A DNA stretch of 64,000 nucleotides from Bacteroidales bacterium (GCA_020636775.1 JACJXF010000011.1:10189-74188); one strand, 5' to 3'. Shown: positions 26,070 to 36,108, counted from the first letter of the stretch. Numbers and translations are program-made. Notes: generated from the sequence alone by a model not told the origin.

Positions 26070-26154
26070 GCCCGGATGGTGGAATTGGTAGACACGCAGG
26101 ACTTAAAATCCTGTGGCCATTGCGGCTGTGCGGGTTCAATTCCCGCTCCGGGTA
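26070..26154 (+). tRNA. tRNA-Leu (TAA)
   Basis: The acceptor arm GCCCGGA pairs with TCCGGGT, the anticodon loop is CTTAAAA, and there is a long variable arm (TGGCCATTGCGGCTGT) followed by T loop GTTCAATTC. It is 85 nt with no encoded CCA. Confidence 0.97.
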
Positions 26155-26167
26155 CTGAAATATAGAG

Positions 26168-26219
26168 CGAGAGTGAGAGTGAGAGCGAGTTAGCTCGAAC
26201 GAACACTCTCGATCTTTTT
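26168..26219 (+). terminator. Hairpin made of GAGAGTG-type repeats, after the tRNAs
   Basis: CGAGAGTG (26168-26175) pairs with CACTCTCG (26204-26211), with an inner GCGAG/CTCG helix and a T run (26214-26218) after it. The left arm is embedded in tandem GAGAGTGAGAGTGAGAGCGAG. It probably ends the tRNA transcript, though the stem is imperfect. Confidence 0.5.
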
Positions 26220-26318
26220 ACTCAAACCTCACGCACACACTCACAATTAATTTCGGTATTTTCTGCAATTGGTGAGTCTGAGGAAATCAAAAAACTTCAG
26301 AAATAATCTCTTATTTTT

Positions 26319-28937
26319 TTATTTAAGCCCCGACAGCTTCTTAATCTCATTAAGCTTATTAAGAGCTTCCATGGGAGTAAGATTATTGATATCAAGGTTC
26401 TGTATCTCATCGCGTATCTGCCGCAGCACCGGATCTTCGAGCTGGAAGAAGCTTAGCTGCATTCCTTCCCTTCCTGAGGCGATTTCAGCAACAGGCTTGC
26501 TCAGTCCCTGGCCATCGGATGTTTTCTCCAGTTCCGCAAGAATTTCTTCTGCTCTCTTTACCACCGATTTTGGCATTCCGGCCATTCGGGCAACATGTAT
26601 ACCAAAGCTGTGTTCGCTGCCTCCCCTTATAAGTTTTCTCAGGAATATCACCTTATCATCGAGCTCTTTGATGGAGATATTATAGTTTCTGACCCTTCTG
26701 AAGGAATTCTCCATTTCATTCAATTCATGATAGTGAGTGGCAAAGAGGGTCTTTGCTTTAAATCCGGGATGTTCATGAATATATTCCACCATGGCCCAGG
26801 CGATGGATATCCCGTCATAGGTACTCGTCCCCCTGCCAATCTCATCAAGAATTATCAGACTTCTTCCTGACAAATTATTCAGAATACTGGCTGCTTCGTT
26901 CATCTCAACCATAAAGGTTGATTCTCCAAGAGAAATATTGTCGCTGGCCCCCACCCTGGTAAATATCTTATCCACAAGGCCAATGTTTGCAGCAGATGCC
27001 GGAACAAAGCATCCAATCTGAGCCATTAAGACGATTAAGGCCGTCTGACGCAGAAGGGCTGATTTTCCGGACATATTAGGGCCAGTAAGTATAATAATCT
27101 GCTGTTCCTCGCTATCCAGAAAAAGATCATTAGGGATATACTCTTCATCAATGGGAAGCTGCTGTTCAATGACGGGATGCCTTCCATTTTTAATATCAAT
27201 CACATCCGAGTCCGACAGGATTGGTCGCACATAATTATTTTCCGATGAGATTATTGCGAAAGACAGCAAACAATCGAGTCTGGCCAGCAAGCTGGCATTT
27301 AGCTGGATAGTGGGAATAAACTCGTTAATGCTAAAGACAAGCTCCTGGTAAAGCTTAGACTCCAGAGCAAGGCTCTTTTCTTCCGCACCCAGTATTTTGG
27401 ATTCATATTCCTTTAGCTCACTGGTAATATACCGTTCGGCACTTACAAGTGTTTGCTTCCTGATCCATTCTTCAGGAACTTTATCCTTATGTGTATTTCG
27501 TACTTCAATATAATAGCCAAAAACCGAGTTAAACCCGATTTTCAATGAAGTGATTCCGGTCAGTTCAATTTCACGCTGCTGGATTTCAAGCAGGTAATCT
27601 TTTCCGGAATACATTATTTTCCTCAGCTCATCAAGCTCTTCAGAAACCCCTTCTGCAATGACGTTTCCCTTACTCAGCAGGTTTGGAGGATCAGAATGTA
27701 ATTCGCGTCCTATCCTGTCAATAACGGTCTCACAGGGATTCATTTGCTCAGCGATCTTTTGCAGCGATCCGACACCTGATGCAAGGCAATATTCTTTAAG
27801 GGGCTGAACAGCGGTAAGGGCGATCTTCAGCTGAAGTAATTCCCTTGGGCTGATGCGGTTCACAGCAACTTTTGAAATTAATCTTTCCAGGTCACCTACC
27901 GTTTTGAGCTGTGTCCCGAACCGGTTTCTCTCCTCCCCATTTTCTTTCAGGTATTCAACAACATCAAGCCTTTCCTCCAGCGGATAAATATCTTTAAGAG
28001 GCAGTGCCACCCAGCGCTTCAGCAATCGTGACCCCATAGGGGAAATAGTTTTATCCAGAGCGGAAATCAAATTATGGCCTTCTTCATAAATTGACCGGAA
28101 AAGCTCAAGATTCCTGATGGTAAACCGATCCAGCCAAACATAATTATCCTCTTCAATCCTGGCCAGTTTGGTGATATGATTTACCTGATCATGCCTTGTA
28201 AGCTCCAGATACTGAAGAATGGCACCTGAGGCAATGATTCCGCTGCTAAGATTTTCCACACCAAATCCTTTCAAACTCTTTGTCTGGAAATGTGAAGTAA
28301 GTTTCTCTCTTGCATGATCTTCCTGAAATACCCACTCATCCAAAGGATATACATAATATGCGGAACCAAAGTGAGTAATAAATTCTTCACGTCTCTTTTT
28401 TTCTACAAGTATCTCTTTGGGCTGAAAGCTGGAAATCAGTTTATCAATATAATCGAGTGTCCCTTCGGCTGTAAAAAACTCCCCTGTGGAAATATCCAGA
28501 AAGGCAACTCCTGTCAGCAGCTTCCCGAAGTAAACGCATCCCAGAAAATTATTTTCCTTGTGATTAAGAACATTGTCATTGAAGGATACCCCGGGAGTGA
28601 CAAGCTCTGTGATTCCCCGTTTTACAATATTTTTGGTAAGCTTAGGATCTTCGAGCTGCTCACATATTGCCACCCTTTGTCCTGCGCGCACTAACTTGGG
28701 CAGGTATGTATCCAGTGCATGATAAGGAAAGCCTGCCAGTTCGACAAAGGAGGCGGATCCGTTTGCACGACGGGTAAGTGTGATACCCAGAATTTCAGAG
28801 GTACGGATGGCATCTTCACCAAAAGTTTCGTAGAAATCACCAACCCTGAATAAAAGTATCGCATCAGGGTGTTTCGCCTTGATGGTATAATATTGCTTCA
28901 TCAGGGGAGTTTCTGCGTATTTTTGCTTCTCGTCCAA
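26319..28937 (-). CDS. mutS: DNA mismatch repair protein MutS
   Basis: 872 aa, normal for MutS. The mismatch-reading FYE motif is in LFRVGDFYETFGEDA (about 29-43). The C-terminal ATPase has Walker A TGPNMSGKS (around 617-625), Walker B ILDEIGRGTSTYDG (around 695) and the DE box. The first ATG (28901) falls inside the conserved block ETPLMKQYY, so translation probably begins at the TTG at 28937, preceded by an in-frame stop four codons upstream. It recognises mismatches and recruits repair. It is a single gene, divergent from the dehydrogenase gene at 29158. Confidence 0.97.
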   Translation of the reverse strand: MDEKQKYAETPLMKQYYTIKAKHPDAILLFRVGDFYETFGEDAIRTSEILGITLTRRANGSASFVELAGFPYHALDTYLPKLVRAGQRVAICEQLEDPKLTKNIVKRGITELVTPGVSFNDNVLNHKENNFLGCVYFGKLLTGVAFLDISTGEFFTAEGTLDYIDKLISSFQPKEILVEKKRREEFITHFGSAYYVYPLDEWVFQEDHAREKLTSHFQTKSLKGFGVENLSSGIIASGAILQYLELTRHDQVNHITKLARIEEDNYVWLDRFTIRNLELFRSIYEEGHNLISALDKTISPMGSRLLKRWVALPLKDIYPLEERLDVVEYLKENGEERNRFGTQLKTVGDLERLISKVAVNRISPRELLQLKIALTAVQPLKEYCLASGVGSLQKIAEQMNPCETVIDRIGRELHSDPPNLLSKGNVIAEGVSEELDELRKIMYSGKDYLLEIQQREIELTGITSLKIGFNSVFGYYIEVRNTHKDKVPEEWIRKQTLVSAERYITSELKEYESKILGAEEKSLALESKLYQELVFSINEFIPTIQLNASLLARLDCLLSFAIISSENNYVRPILSDSDVIDIKNGRHPVIEQQLPIDEEYIPNDLFLDSEEQQIIILTGPNMSGKSALLRQTALIVLMAQIGCFVPASAANIGLVDKIFTRVGASDNISLGESTFMVEMNEAASILNNLSGRSLIILDEIGRGTSTYDGISIAWAMVEYIHEHPGFKAKTLFATHYHELNEMENSFRRVRNYNISIKELDDKVIFLRKLIRGGSEHSFGIHVARMAGMPKSVVKRAEEILAELEKTSDGQGLSKPVAEIASGREGMQLSFFQLEDPVLRQIRDEIQNLDINNLTPMEALNKLNEIKKLSGLK

Positions 28938-29157
28938 AGGAATAAATTAAGATTCAAACAAAAATAAGAAAATTGAAGCAGGATATAAGGTCAAAGTTTT
29001 ATTCACCGGTTTTTTATTTGACAAATTTCTGATTTCCATTGGTGATAATTACCTGAACTGATTCAATCTGTTTTACGTTCATGTTTTATAAGACATAGAC
29101 CTGATACCTGTACCATCCTCATTAAGCTTATCTTTATAAGCCTTAAAAAACACTTCA

Positions 29158-30498
29158 ATGAAAAAGATTCTCTTACTGGGTGCCGGCTTATCGTCATCCA
29201 CTCTTATTCGGTATTTTCTGGATAATGCATCAAAAAACAACTGGAAAATAAGGGTTGGAGATATTTCCGAAGATTCTGCCAGACAAAAGCTTGGAGGGCA
29301 CCCAAGGGGAGAAGCATTTTCATTCGACGTGAACAATCCGGATGATCTCGAAAGAGAAATTGTAGCTGCTGATATAGTCGTTTCACTGCTTCCTGCCCGG
29401 CTTCATTTCCTGGTTGCTCAATCCTGCGTCAAGAACCGCCGCAATATGGTGACGGCTTCCTATGTATCCAAAGAAATTCAGAAGCTCGACAAGGATGCCA
29501 AAGCCAATGGCGTTCTCCTGATGAATGAAGTAGGTGTGGATCCGGGAATCGATCACATGTCGGCCATGCAGGTAATTGACAGAATCCGGGATGATGGTGA
29601 CAGCATTATCTCCTTTGAATCGGCTACCGGCGGACTGGTGGCTCCCAATTACGACACTAACCCCTGGAGGTACAAGTTTACCTGGGCTCCGCGAAATGTG
29701 GTACTGGCAGGTCAGGGAGGAGCACGCTTTTATCATAACGGAAAATTTAAGTACATCCCATATCATAAAATTTTTGAACGTAAGGAGAATATTGAAATTC
29801 CCGGATACGGACAATTTGAAGTGTATGCCAATCGCGATTCGTTGAAATATCGCGAAGCATATGGTCTGTCGGATCTTCTGACCATGTTCAGGGGAACCAT
29901 CCGACGTCCCGGTTTCTGCGAAGCATGGAACCTTCTTGTTCAGCTGGGAGCCACAGACGATTCCTATATAATGGATGACTCCAAACATATGACTTACCGG
30001 GATTTTACGAACAGTTTTCTGGCGTTTAATATTGTGGATCCGGTGGAATCGAAACTGGCAGCATACCTGGGAATAAAGGAAGATTCATCCCTAATGAAAC
30101 AACTTGAGTGGCTGGGATTGTTTGATGACGACAAAGTTATCGATCATCATGGCTATACTCCTGCCCAGTGTCTGCAGCATATCCTGGAACAAAAATGGCA
30201 GCTCGATCCCGGAGATAAGGATATGATAGTGATGGAACACCAGTTCGATTACATGCATATCGGGTCGCACCGAAAGCTTTTTTCAACCATGGTTTTTATT
30301 GGAGAGGACCAGGTACATACGGCCATGTCAATTACCGTCGGACTCCCGGTGGCCATTACCACCAAGCTAATACTGGAAGGTAAAATCGGACTTACCGGTG
30401 TTCAAATCCCCGTGGATAAACAAGTATATGAGCCCGTTCTCGAAGAACTCAGGGAATACGGAATTGTATTTCAGGAAAGGGATTTTAAGCTGAGTTAG
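29158..30498 (+). CDS. Saccharopine dehydrogenase family protein (LYS9-like)
   Basis: 446 aa. The N-terminal nucleotide site is GAGLSSS (8-14), and the second conserved block MNEVGVDPGIDHMSAM (about 122-137) is typical of saccharopine reductase and its bacterial relatives. In fungi the enzyme makes saccharopine in lysine synthesis; in bacteria related enzymes act in lysine breakdown or polyamine (carboxyspermidine) synthesis. No neighbouring genes of either pathway are present, so the exact reaction is open. It appears monocistronic, divergent from mutS. A weak -7 box TATCTTTA lies about 20 bp upstream. Confidence 0.88.
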   Translation: MKKILLLGAGLSSSTLIRYFLDNASKNNWKIRVGDISEDSARQKLGGHPRGEAFSFDVNNPDDLEREIVAADIVVSLLPARLHFLVAQSCVKNRRNMVTASYVSKEIQKLDKDAKANGVLLMNEVGVDPGIDHMSAMQVIDRIRDDGDSIISFESATGGLVAPNYDTNPWRYKFTWAPRNVVLAGQGGARFYHNGKFKYIPYHKIFERKENIEIPGYGQFEVYANRDSLKYREAYGLSDLLTMFRGTIRRPGFCEAWNLLVQLGATDDSYIMDDSKHMTYRDFTNSFLAFNIVDPVESKLAAYLGIKEDSSLMKQLEWLGLFDDDKVIDHHGYTPAQCLQHILEQKWQLDPGDKDMIVMEHQFDYMHIGSHRKLFSTMVFIGEDQVHTAMSITVGLPVAITTKLILEGKIGLTGVQIPVDKQVYEPVLEELREYGIVFQERDFKLS

Positions 30499-30540
30499 AC
30501 TGAGGGGAATCCGGGAGTTTTACCACTATTTTTAAAAAGT

Positions 30541-31257
30541 TCATTTTATTCCGGGATAAAAATCCCTGGTAAGTTCCGTATATTCTCTAGTAAATTCATG
30601 TCGCACAGCCGTTTCAATTGCAAGGTTGTTTACCGTTGTATTCAGACTTTTTGAAGAGAACTCCACTAAAACACGGATAGGATTTTTTAATTCTGAGGGT
30701 TTGACGTTTGTGATTTTTACCGGAAATAAATTTTCCCTGGCAGCAATTTGAATTACCTCCTCCTTGCCGGAAAAGGGATAAATCATACAAAAACGACCTT
30801 CCTCTTTCAGTAAATTATGTACTGAAGAAAATAATTCATCCAGACCCAGTTCCTTGCTGTGCCTGGCTATGGCCCTGGAATCTGAAGGGGGATGGAGAGA
30901 GTTTTTAAAGAAGGGTGGATTACAAACAATCAGATCAAACTTTTCATTTGTTTCCTCAAGGAATTTTGCAAGGGAAGTGTGAGTAAGATTTATCCTGCCT
31001 GAAAAGGGCGAAGAGGAAATATTTTCAGCAGCCTGACCGGCAGCACCCTCGTCGATTTCAATGGCTTCAATATGAGCTTCCGATCTTTGGGCAAGCATCA
31101 GTGCGATAAGGCCGGTTCCGGTGCCGATATCCAGAATTTTCTCAGCATTTTTCGTCTCAGTCCAGGCACCCAGCAAGACTCCATCCGTTCCAACCTTCAT
31201 GGCTGTTCTGTCCTGATATATTGTAAATTGTTTAAACCGGAACCAGTTATTAGGCAT
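30541..31257 (-). CDS. trmN: tRNA1(Val) adenine-37 N6-methyltransferase
   Basis: 238 aa. The SAM site ILDIGTGTGLIALMLAQRS (about 41-59) and the amino-methyltransferase motif NPPFF (about 111-115) identify the TrmN6/YfiC family, and the opening FRFKQFTIYQDRTAMKVGTDGVLLGAW is diagnostic. It methylates adenine 37 of tRNA-Val. The gene overlaps the TIGR02757 gene by 8 bp and is the last member of the tatA-lolD operon. Confidence 0.93.
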   Translation of the reverse strand: MPNNWFRFKQFTIYQDRTAMKVGTDGVLLGAWTETKNAEKILDIGTGTGLIALMLAQRSEAHIEAIEIDEGAAGQAAENISSSPFSGRINLTHTSLAKFLEETNEKFDLIVCNPPFFKNSLHPPSDSRAIARHSKELGLDELFSSVHNLLKEEGRFCMIYPFSGKEEVIQIAARENLFPVKITNVKPSELKNPIRVLVEFSSKSLNTTVNNLAIETAVRHEFTREYTELTRDFYPGIK

Positions 31258-32026
31258 GATTATAGTTTTTTCCTAAAGCACTCAGACCATATAAGGCAAA
31301 ATCATATTTAACCGGATCAGCAGGATCAAATTCCCTCAAACGGAAGGTAAGCTCCCGGACCGCTTTCCAGTCATTTTGGCTGCGTTTTAAAAGCCCCAGT
31401 TCCCGTGCCACCTTCCCGGAATGCAGGTCCAGAGGAATATACAGGCTAGAAGCAGGAATATCCCAGAGTCCAAAATCTACTCCCTTTGTGTCCTTCCTCA
31501 CCATCCATCTGAGAAACATGTTGATACGTTTTCCCGCAGCATTATTCTGAACGTCGGCAATGTGCTTAAGGCTTCGGGATGGAAAGGGGATATTAAAAAA
31601 TACATTTCTGAAATGCATAATGGCTCCGGGGATATTCCCGGTATCATGAAAACCCTGTTCGAATACTTCTTTTAATCCCCCATGATTTCTGTATATATTT
31701 TGCAGGGAGGTCAGAAAAAAGATACAATCGGTACCATTAAAAGTGCGGTGTGTAAAAGAATTGAAAAACATCAGATCATCTTCATCAGCTTCCATAAGAA
31801 ATTGGAAAGGTCCGTCGGGCATACTGTCGATTAGGGCAAAGGCATTCCGGATCATAACGGGGCGCTGTCCCCATGCCAGCGTGGCAGTGAGGAAGCCGGC
31901 AATTTCAATATCTTCACTTTTTGAAAGAGAATGTGGTACCTGGATTGGATCGGAAGCAATAAAGGAAGGCTGGTTGAAATAGTCAACATAAGTTTCGAGA
32001 AAAGGCTTTATCTCAGACTTTTTCAA
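31250..32026 (-). CDS. TIGR02757/DUF2400 family protein
   Basis: 258 aa. The blocks GFLTATLAWGQR, RINMFLRWMVRK, DTKGVDFGLWD and PLDLHSGKVARELGLL mark this widespread family. It is distantly related to helix-hairpin-helix DNA glycosylases, but its function is not established. No ATG lies before residue 50 or so, and the family-typical N-terminus begins at a TTG (32026), which is taken as the start. It sits 12 bp after lolD and overlaps trmN. Confidence 0.9.
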   Translation of the reverse strand: MKKSEIKPFLETYVDYFNQPSFIASDPIQVPHSLSKSEDIEIAGFLTATLAWGQRPVMIRNAFALIDSMPDGPFQFLMEADEDDLMFFNSFTHRTFNGTDCIFFLTSLQNIYRNHGGLKEVFEQGFHDTGNIPGAIMHFRNVFFNIPFPSRSLKHIADVQNNAAGKRINMFLRWMVRKDTKGVDFGLWDIPASSLYIPLDLHSGKVARELGLLKRSQNDWKAVRELTFRLREFDPADPVKYDFALYGLSALGKNYNHA

Positions 32027-32038
32027 AGCAGGAAATTT

Positions 32039-32695
32039 TCAGGCATCGATGATCCGACCGTCCTGCATGCTCAGTTTCCGGTCGGCCATTTCAGCTAGGT
32101 GAGCGTCGTGTGTTACAATAACAATGGTTTGTCGAAGTTTCTCCCTTAAAGAGAGAAAGAGTTCATGGAGTTCCTCTTTATTTTTAGAATCGAGATTACC
32201 GGAAGGCTCATCTGCGAATATCACGGCAGGATCGTTTATAAGTGCTCTGGCCACGGCAACTCTCTGCTGCTCCCCTCCGGAAAGCTCCCCGGGCTTATGA
32301 TCAAGGCGTTTCTCCAGCCCCAGGAACGCGAGTAGTTCCCTGGCTCTGTCTTCTGTCTTATTCCTTGCACCTCCACCGATAAAGGCCGGGATGCAAACAT
32401 TTTCAAAAGCTGTGAATTCGGGAAGCAGGTGGTGAAACTGAAATACAAAACCAATATTCTTATTTCTGAATCGGGAGAGTTGTTTCTCTTTTAAAGAAGT
32501 AATCTCGGTCTGGTTAAGGATGATTCTGCCCTGCTCAAAAGGTAGCAGTGTTCCCATAATTTGAAGCAAGGTGGTTTTTCCTGCTCCGCTTGCACCAACA
32601 ATAGATACTATTTCTGCCGGTTTGATATGAAGACTTATGCCTTTCAGAACTTCCAGGTCACCAAAGGACTTATGAATATTTTCGGCTAGAATCAT
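32039..32695 (-). CDS. lolD: ABC transporter ATPase, LolD/MacB-ATPase type
   Basis: 218 aa. Walker A GASGAGKTTL (about 33-42), signature LSGGEQQRVAVARAL (about 138-152), Walker B VIFADEPSG and the His switch VTHD are all intact. The pattern fits the LolD/FtsE/MacB subfamily, which powers lipoprotein release or mechanotransmission. No permease is adjacent. The permease at 41862 lacks its own ATPase, so a pairing in trans is possible but unproven. It is the second gene of the tatA operon. Confidence 0.9.
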   Translation of the reverse strand: MILAENIHKSFGDLEVLKGISLHIKPAEIVSIVGASGAGKTTLLQIMGTLLPFEQGRIILNQTEITSLKEKQLSRFRNKNIGFVFQFHHLLPEFTAFENVCIPAFIGGGARNKTEDRARELLAFLGLEKRLDHKPGELSGGEQQRVAVARALINDPAVIFADEPSGNLDSKNKEELHELFLSLREKLRQTIVIVTHDAHLAEMADRKLSMQDGRIIDA

Positions 32696-32702
32696 AGAGA
32701 GT

Positions 32703-32975
32703 TTAATCGGAATTTATGTCTTTTTTGACTTTATCGATTACCTCTTTGGTTTCACTTTCGATATCCTTTTTAAACTGATTGATATCTTTTGTAATATCCT
32801 CAGTACTTTCCCGGAATTCCTTTTTTATATCATCGGTTGCTTTCTTGAACTCCCGCATTCCGTTGCCAAGTCCTTTAGCAAGCTCGGGAATGCTTTTCGC
32901 ACCAAAAAGTAGCAGAATAACAACAAAAACAATTGCAATTTCTCCTCCGCTGATGAATAGTAAGCTTAGTGACAT
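32703..32975 (-). CDS. tatA: Twin-arginine translocase TatA/E subunit
   Basis: 90 aa from the ATG at 32975; an upstream ATG at 33029 lies in the secDF terminator and is rejected. A single helix (about 11-24; EIAIVFVVILLLFGAKSIPEL) with the FGxxxIPEL hinge is followed by an amphipathic helix and a long charged helical tail. TatA forms the export pore for folded proteins, such as the Tat-signal ferredoxin at 12761-13624. It heads the tatA-lolD-TIGR02757-trmN operon. Confidence 0.94.
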   Translation of the reverse strand: MSLSLLFISGGEIAIVFVVILLLFGAKSIPELAKGLGNGMREFKKATDDIKKEFRESTEDITKDINQFKKDIESETKEVIDKVKKDINSD

Positions 32976-32990
32976 GGTCAATATTTTTCT

Positions 32991-33020
32991 CAAAGATAGC
33001 TGAAGTTTACAGAAAACAAA
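32991..33020 (-). promoter_or_regulatory. tatA promoter overlapping the secDF terminator
   Basis: On the minus strand, TTTG (33020-33017) and TATCTTTG (32998-32991) are 18 bases apart. The TTTG lies in the T tract of the secDF terminator, so the terminator and the next promoter share sequence. The leader to the ATG at 32975 is about ten bases. Confidence 0.6.
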
Positions 33021-33050
33021 AGAGGCCATCCCTTATTCAGGAATGGCCTC
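33014..33050 (-). terminator. Terminator of secDF
   Basis: Read on the minus strand, GAGGCCAT-T-CC and GG-G-ATGGCCTC form an 8-bp stem plus two more pairs after one mismatch, around a 7-base loop. TTTTGTTTT follows directly. It ends 20 bp past the secDF stop codon. Confidence 0.85.
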
Positions 33051-33069
33051 ATAAATTTGTTTAGAACAA

Positions 33070-36000
33070 TTATTTTGTTTCGTCTTTTTCAGCAATTCTT
33101 CTTCTGATTGTATCAAAAACAACCGGAGTTGCGATGAAAACTGAAGAATAGGTACCAACGCCAATTCCAATGAGAAGTGCAAAGACAAATCCGCGGATTA
33201 CCTCTCCACCGAAAATAAACAAGGCACCGATAACGATGAGGGTACTGAAAGATGTACTGAAAGTACGGCTCAACGTGCTGTTCATGGCCCGGTTAATCGT
33301 TTCATAGTCTCCACGCTTTCTGAATAAAGTTCTGTATTCCCTGATCCTGTCATAAACTACCACAGTATCGTTAATCGAGTAACCCACGACAGTAAGGATA
33401 GCCGCTATAAAGGATTGATCGATTTCCATAGAGAAGGGAAGCACCCCGTGGAATAGAGCGAATATCCCAATAAGCACGGCGACGTCATGGGCAAGGGATG
33501 TCAAGGCACCCAGACCAAACTGCCAGTTACGGAAACGAACCAGAATATAGAGGAAAATCATGACCAGAGAAAGAAGGATGGCCCATATAGCCTGCACCTT
33601 AATGTCGGTAGCAATTGCAGGACCCACTTTCAGAGCACTCTTAATATATTGATCTGTTTCAATAAAATCAGTTTTTGAAATTGCATTTGGATCAACAAAT
33701 CCATTAGTTGTAAGACCATCATAGAGTTTTGCTTTAATGATACTGTCAACGCTGGGCCTTTCATCATCTATAAGATACTTGGTGGTAATCCTGACCGTAC
33801 TTTTCTGTCCGAATGTAATAACCGAAGGAGCCTGCTCAAATTCAGGCTTCAGAGCCTCACGAATAGCAAGTGTATTTACATCATTTTTGAACTCAACAAC
33901 AATGTTTCTTCCACCAGTAAAATCAACACCCAGACTAAGACCACGGCTGTAAAGACCGATAGCACCTGCAATTATGATGATACCTGAAATAACGTAGAAG
34001 TATTTTCTCATACCCAGGAAATCGATATTCACATTCCTGAAGGCTTTTTCTGTCAGACGGGTGCTAAATGTAAGCTTCCTGTTTTTAGCAAGCAATCTCT
34101 CGTAAATCAGTCGAGTAATAAAGATACCTGAGAAAAGTGAGGTTAAAATACCAATTACAAGGGTTGTGGCAAAACCTTTAATAGGACCGGTTCCAAAAAC
34201 ATAAAGGATAACACCGGTCAATATTGTTGTTACGTTGGAGTCGATGATTGCAGAATATGCGTTTTTGTATCCGTCGGCAATAGCAATCTTTACACCCTTT
34301 CCGGCAGCAAGTTCTTCCTTAATACGCTCAAAGATCAGAACGTTCGCATCCACCGCCATACCAATTGTAAGCGCAATACCGGCAATACCAGGCAGAGTTA
34401 GAACGGCCTGCAATGAAGCAAGCACCCCGAAGAGGAAGAACATGTTTACGGTAAGTGCAATGTCGGCAACCAAACCACCACTGCGGCTATACCAGAACAA
34501 CATATAAAGAAGTACAACTACAAAGGAAATAATGAATGAATTTAAACCAGACTGAATAGATGATTGTCCAAGAGATGGTCCAATAACCTCGCTTGATTCG
34601 ATCCTCGCACGTGCAGGCATCTTACCTGATTTAAGGATATTTGCAAGGTCGGTAGCTTCGGCCTGGGTAAAGTTTCCTTCAATACTTGAACTTCCACCCT
34701 TGATCTCACCTCTTACGACCGGAGCCGATACCACGTAACCATCAAGAACAATGGCGATGCAACGACCCACATTTTCGCGGGTAAGGTTAGCCCATCGTTT
34801 TGCGCCTTCGCCGTTCATTGACATATGTACCTGAGCTTCATTCTTAAACTGTCCAAACTGCATGGTTGCTTCGGTAACATATTTTCCACTCATGGTGGCG
34901 CCTTTTTCGCGACTGGCTTTTAATGCATGTAACTGAATAAAGGATTCGTTCTCCTTCATTGGTTTCTGATGCCAGTAGAATTGCATATCACTGGGAAAGA
35001 GAGCTTTTACCTGTTGTCTTTGAAGAATACCATCAATTACAGCTGTATCGCGAACGTTGGCAATACCAACAACCGATCCTCCTACAGGCTGGTTTTTATC
35101 ATCGAGATAAGGAATCAGTACTGAAAACAACGGGTTTTCCTTTCTCATTTCTTCCTGCTGTGAGCTTAGCTGGCTGGCGCTATCCTGCTGGAGCAGATTG
35201 ATTTCGCCTGTTGAATCAGCGGGAGTATCGAGAAGGGATATTTCTGATGATTTGGCCTCTTCCGGCTTTGCTTCAGCATTTACTGGGGCAGCCCCTAAAA
35301 TGGAAACATCGCCTCCTTCCTCATCAACAATTTCCTTAAGCAATGTATTTGCTTCCTGGAAATATGGAAGAACCTCTGAATTTTCATAGGTTGTCCAGAA
35401 CTCAAGGTTAGCAGTACCGGTAAGAAGTTTTGTTACCCTTTCAGGGTCTTTAATACCGGGTAATTCCACCAGGATACGACCCTGTCGCTCAAGACGCTGA
35501 ATATTCGGCTGAACCACACCAAAGCGGTCAATCCTGTTTCTTAATACGTTAAATGAGTTATCAATGGCACTTTCTGCCTGTTTTCTCAAATAAGAAATTA
35601 CCTCTTCATTGGTTGTGGTAAGATCAATCTGTCCCCGTGTATCAGGTGTCATGAAAAACTGCGCGAGCTTGCCACCCGGGCTTACTTCCTGGAATGACTG
35701 GGCGAACAGGACTACAAAATCTTCCTGTGCGGTGGCTCTTTTCTGATGGGCAAGGGCCATGGTTTTCGTAAATACAGGATCAGCGAGGTAATGAGGAGCA
35801 GCAAGCGATCTGATAACATCTTCTACAGAGATCTCCAGTACAACGTTCATCCCGCCTTTCAGGTCAAGACCCAGGTTTATTTCCCTTTCCTTACATTCCA
35901 TGTAGGTATATTTCCGTAACCAAACGAAATTGTATACCACTTCGCCGGAAATTGAATCCAGATAATTTTTTTCTTTAACCGGGTCGCCCTGTGCATATTT

Positions 36001-36108
36001 TTCAGCGTCTCTCTCTGTCTTCTGGGAAAAGAAAGTGAAGGAAAGCTGATATACACAAACCAGTGCTAAAACAATGGCGAATAGCCGGATAGCTCCTTTA
36101 TTTTGCAT
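33070..36108 (-). CDS. secDF: Fused protein translocase subunit SecDF
   Basis: 1012 aa, the fused form found across Bacteroidota. The SecD half has the GLDLKGGMNV motif after the first helix, a long periplasmic region (with a low-complexity insert rich in Glu, Ser and Ala around 265-310), and helices 2-6. The SecF half begins near residue 640 and has the matching VDFTGGRNI motif. SecDF uses the proton gradient to pull proteins through SecYEG. The gene has its own promoter and terminator. Confidence 0.97.
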   Translation of the reverse strand: MQNKGAIRLFAIVLALVCVYQLSFTFFSQKTERDAEKYAQGDPVKEKNYLDSISGEVVYNFVWLRKYTYMECKEREINLGLDLKGGMNVVLEISVEDVIRSLAAPHYLADPVFTKTMALAHQKRATAQEDFVVLFAQSFQEVSPGGKLAQFFMTPDTRGQIDLTTTNEEVISYLRKQAESAIDNSFNVLRNRIDRFGVVQPNIQRLERQGRILVELPGIKDPERVTKLLTGTANLEFWTTYENSEVLPYFQEANTLLKEIVDEEGGDVSILGAAPVNAEAKPEEAKSSEISLLDTPADSTGEINLLQQDSASQLSSQQEEMRKENPLFSVLIPYLDDKNQPVGGSVVGIANVRDTAVIDGILQRQQVKALFPSDMQFYWHQKPMKENESFIQLHALKASREKGATMSGKYVTEATMQFGQFKNEAQVHMSMNGEGAKRWANLTRENVGRCIAIVLDGYVVSAPVVRGEIKGGSSSIEGNFTQAEATDLANILKSGKMPARARIESSEVIGPSLGQSSIQSGLNSFIISFVVVLLYMLFWYSRSGGLVADIALTVNMFFLFGVLASLQAVLTLPGIAGIALTIGMAVDANVLIFERIKEELAAGKGVKIAIADGYKNAYSAIIDSNVTTILTGVILYVFGTGPIKGFATTLVIGILTSLFSGIFITRLIYERLLAKNRKLTFSTRLTEKAFRNVNIDFLGMRKYFYVISGIIIIAGAIGLYSRGLSLGVDFTGGRNIVVEFKNDVNTLAIREALKPEFEQAPSVITFGQKSTVRITTKYLIDDERPSVDSIIKAKLYDGLTTNGFVDPNAISKTDFIETDQYIKSALKVGPAIATDIKVQAIWAILLSLVMIFLYILVRFRNWQFGLGALTSLAHDVAVLIGIFALFHGVLPFSMEIDQSFIAAILTVVGYSINDTVVVYDRIREYRTLFRKRGDYETINRAMNSTLSRTFSTSFSTLIVIGALFIFGGEVIRGFVFALLIGIGVGTYSSVFIATPVVFDTIRRRIAEKDETK

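Noticed and set aside
26160..26250. GAGAGTG-type tandem repeat as a CRISPR or mobile element
   Set aside because: The repeats are short, without spacers, and form one arm of a hairpin after the tRNA genes. There are no cas, integrase or transposase genes, and no att-like duplication was seen.
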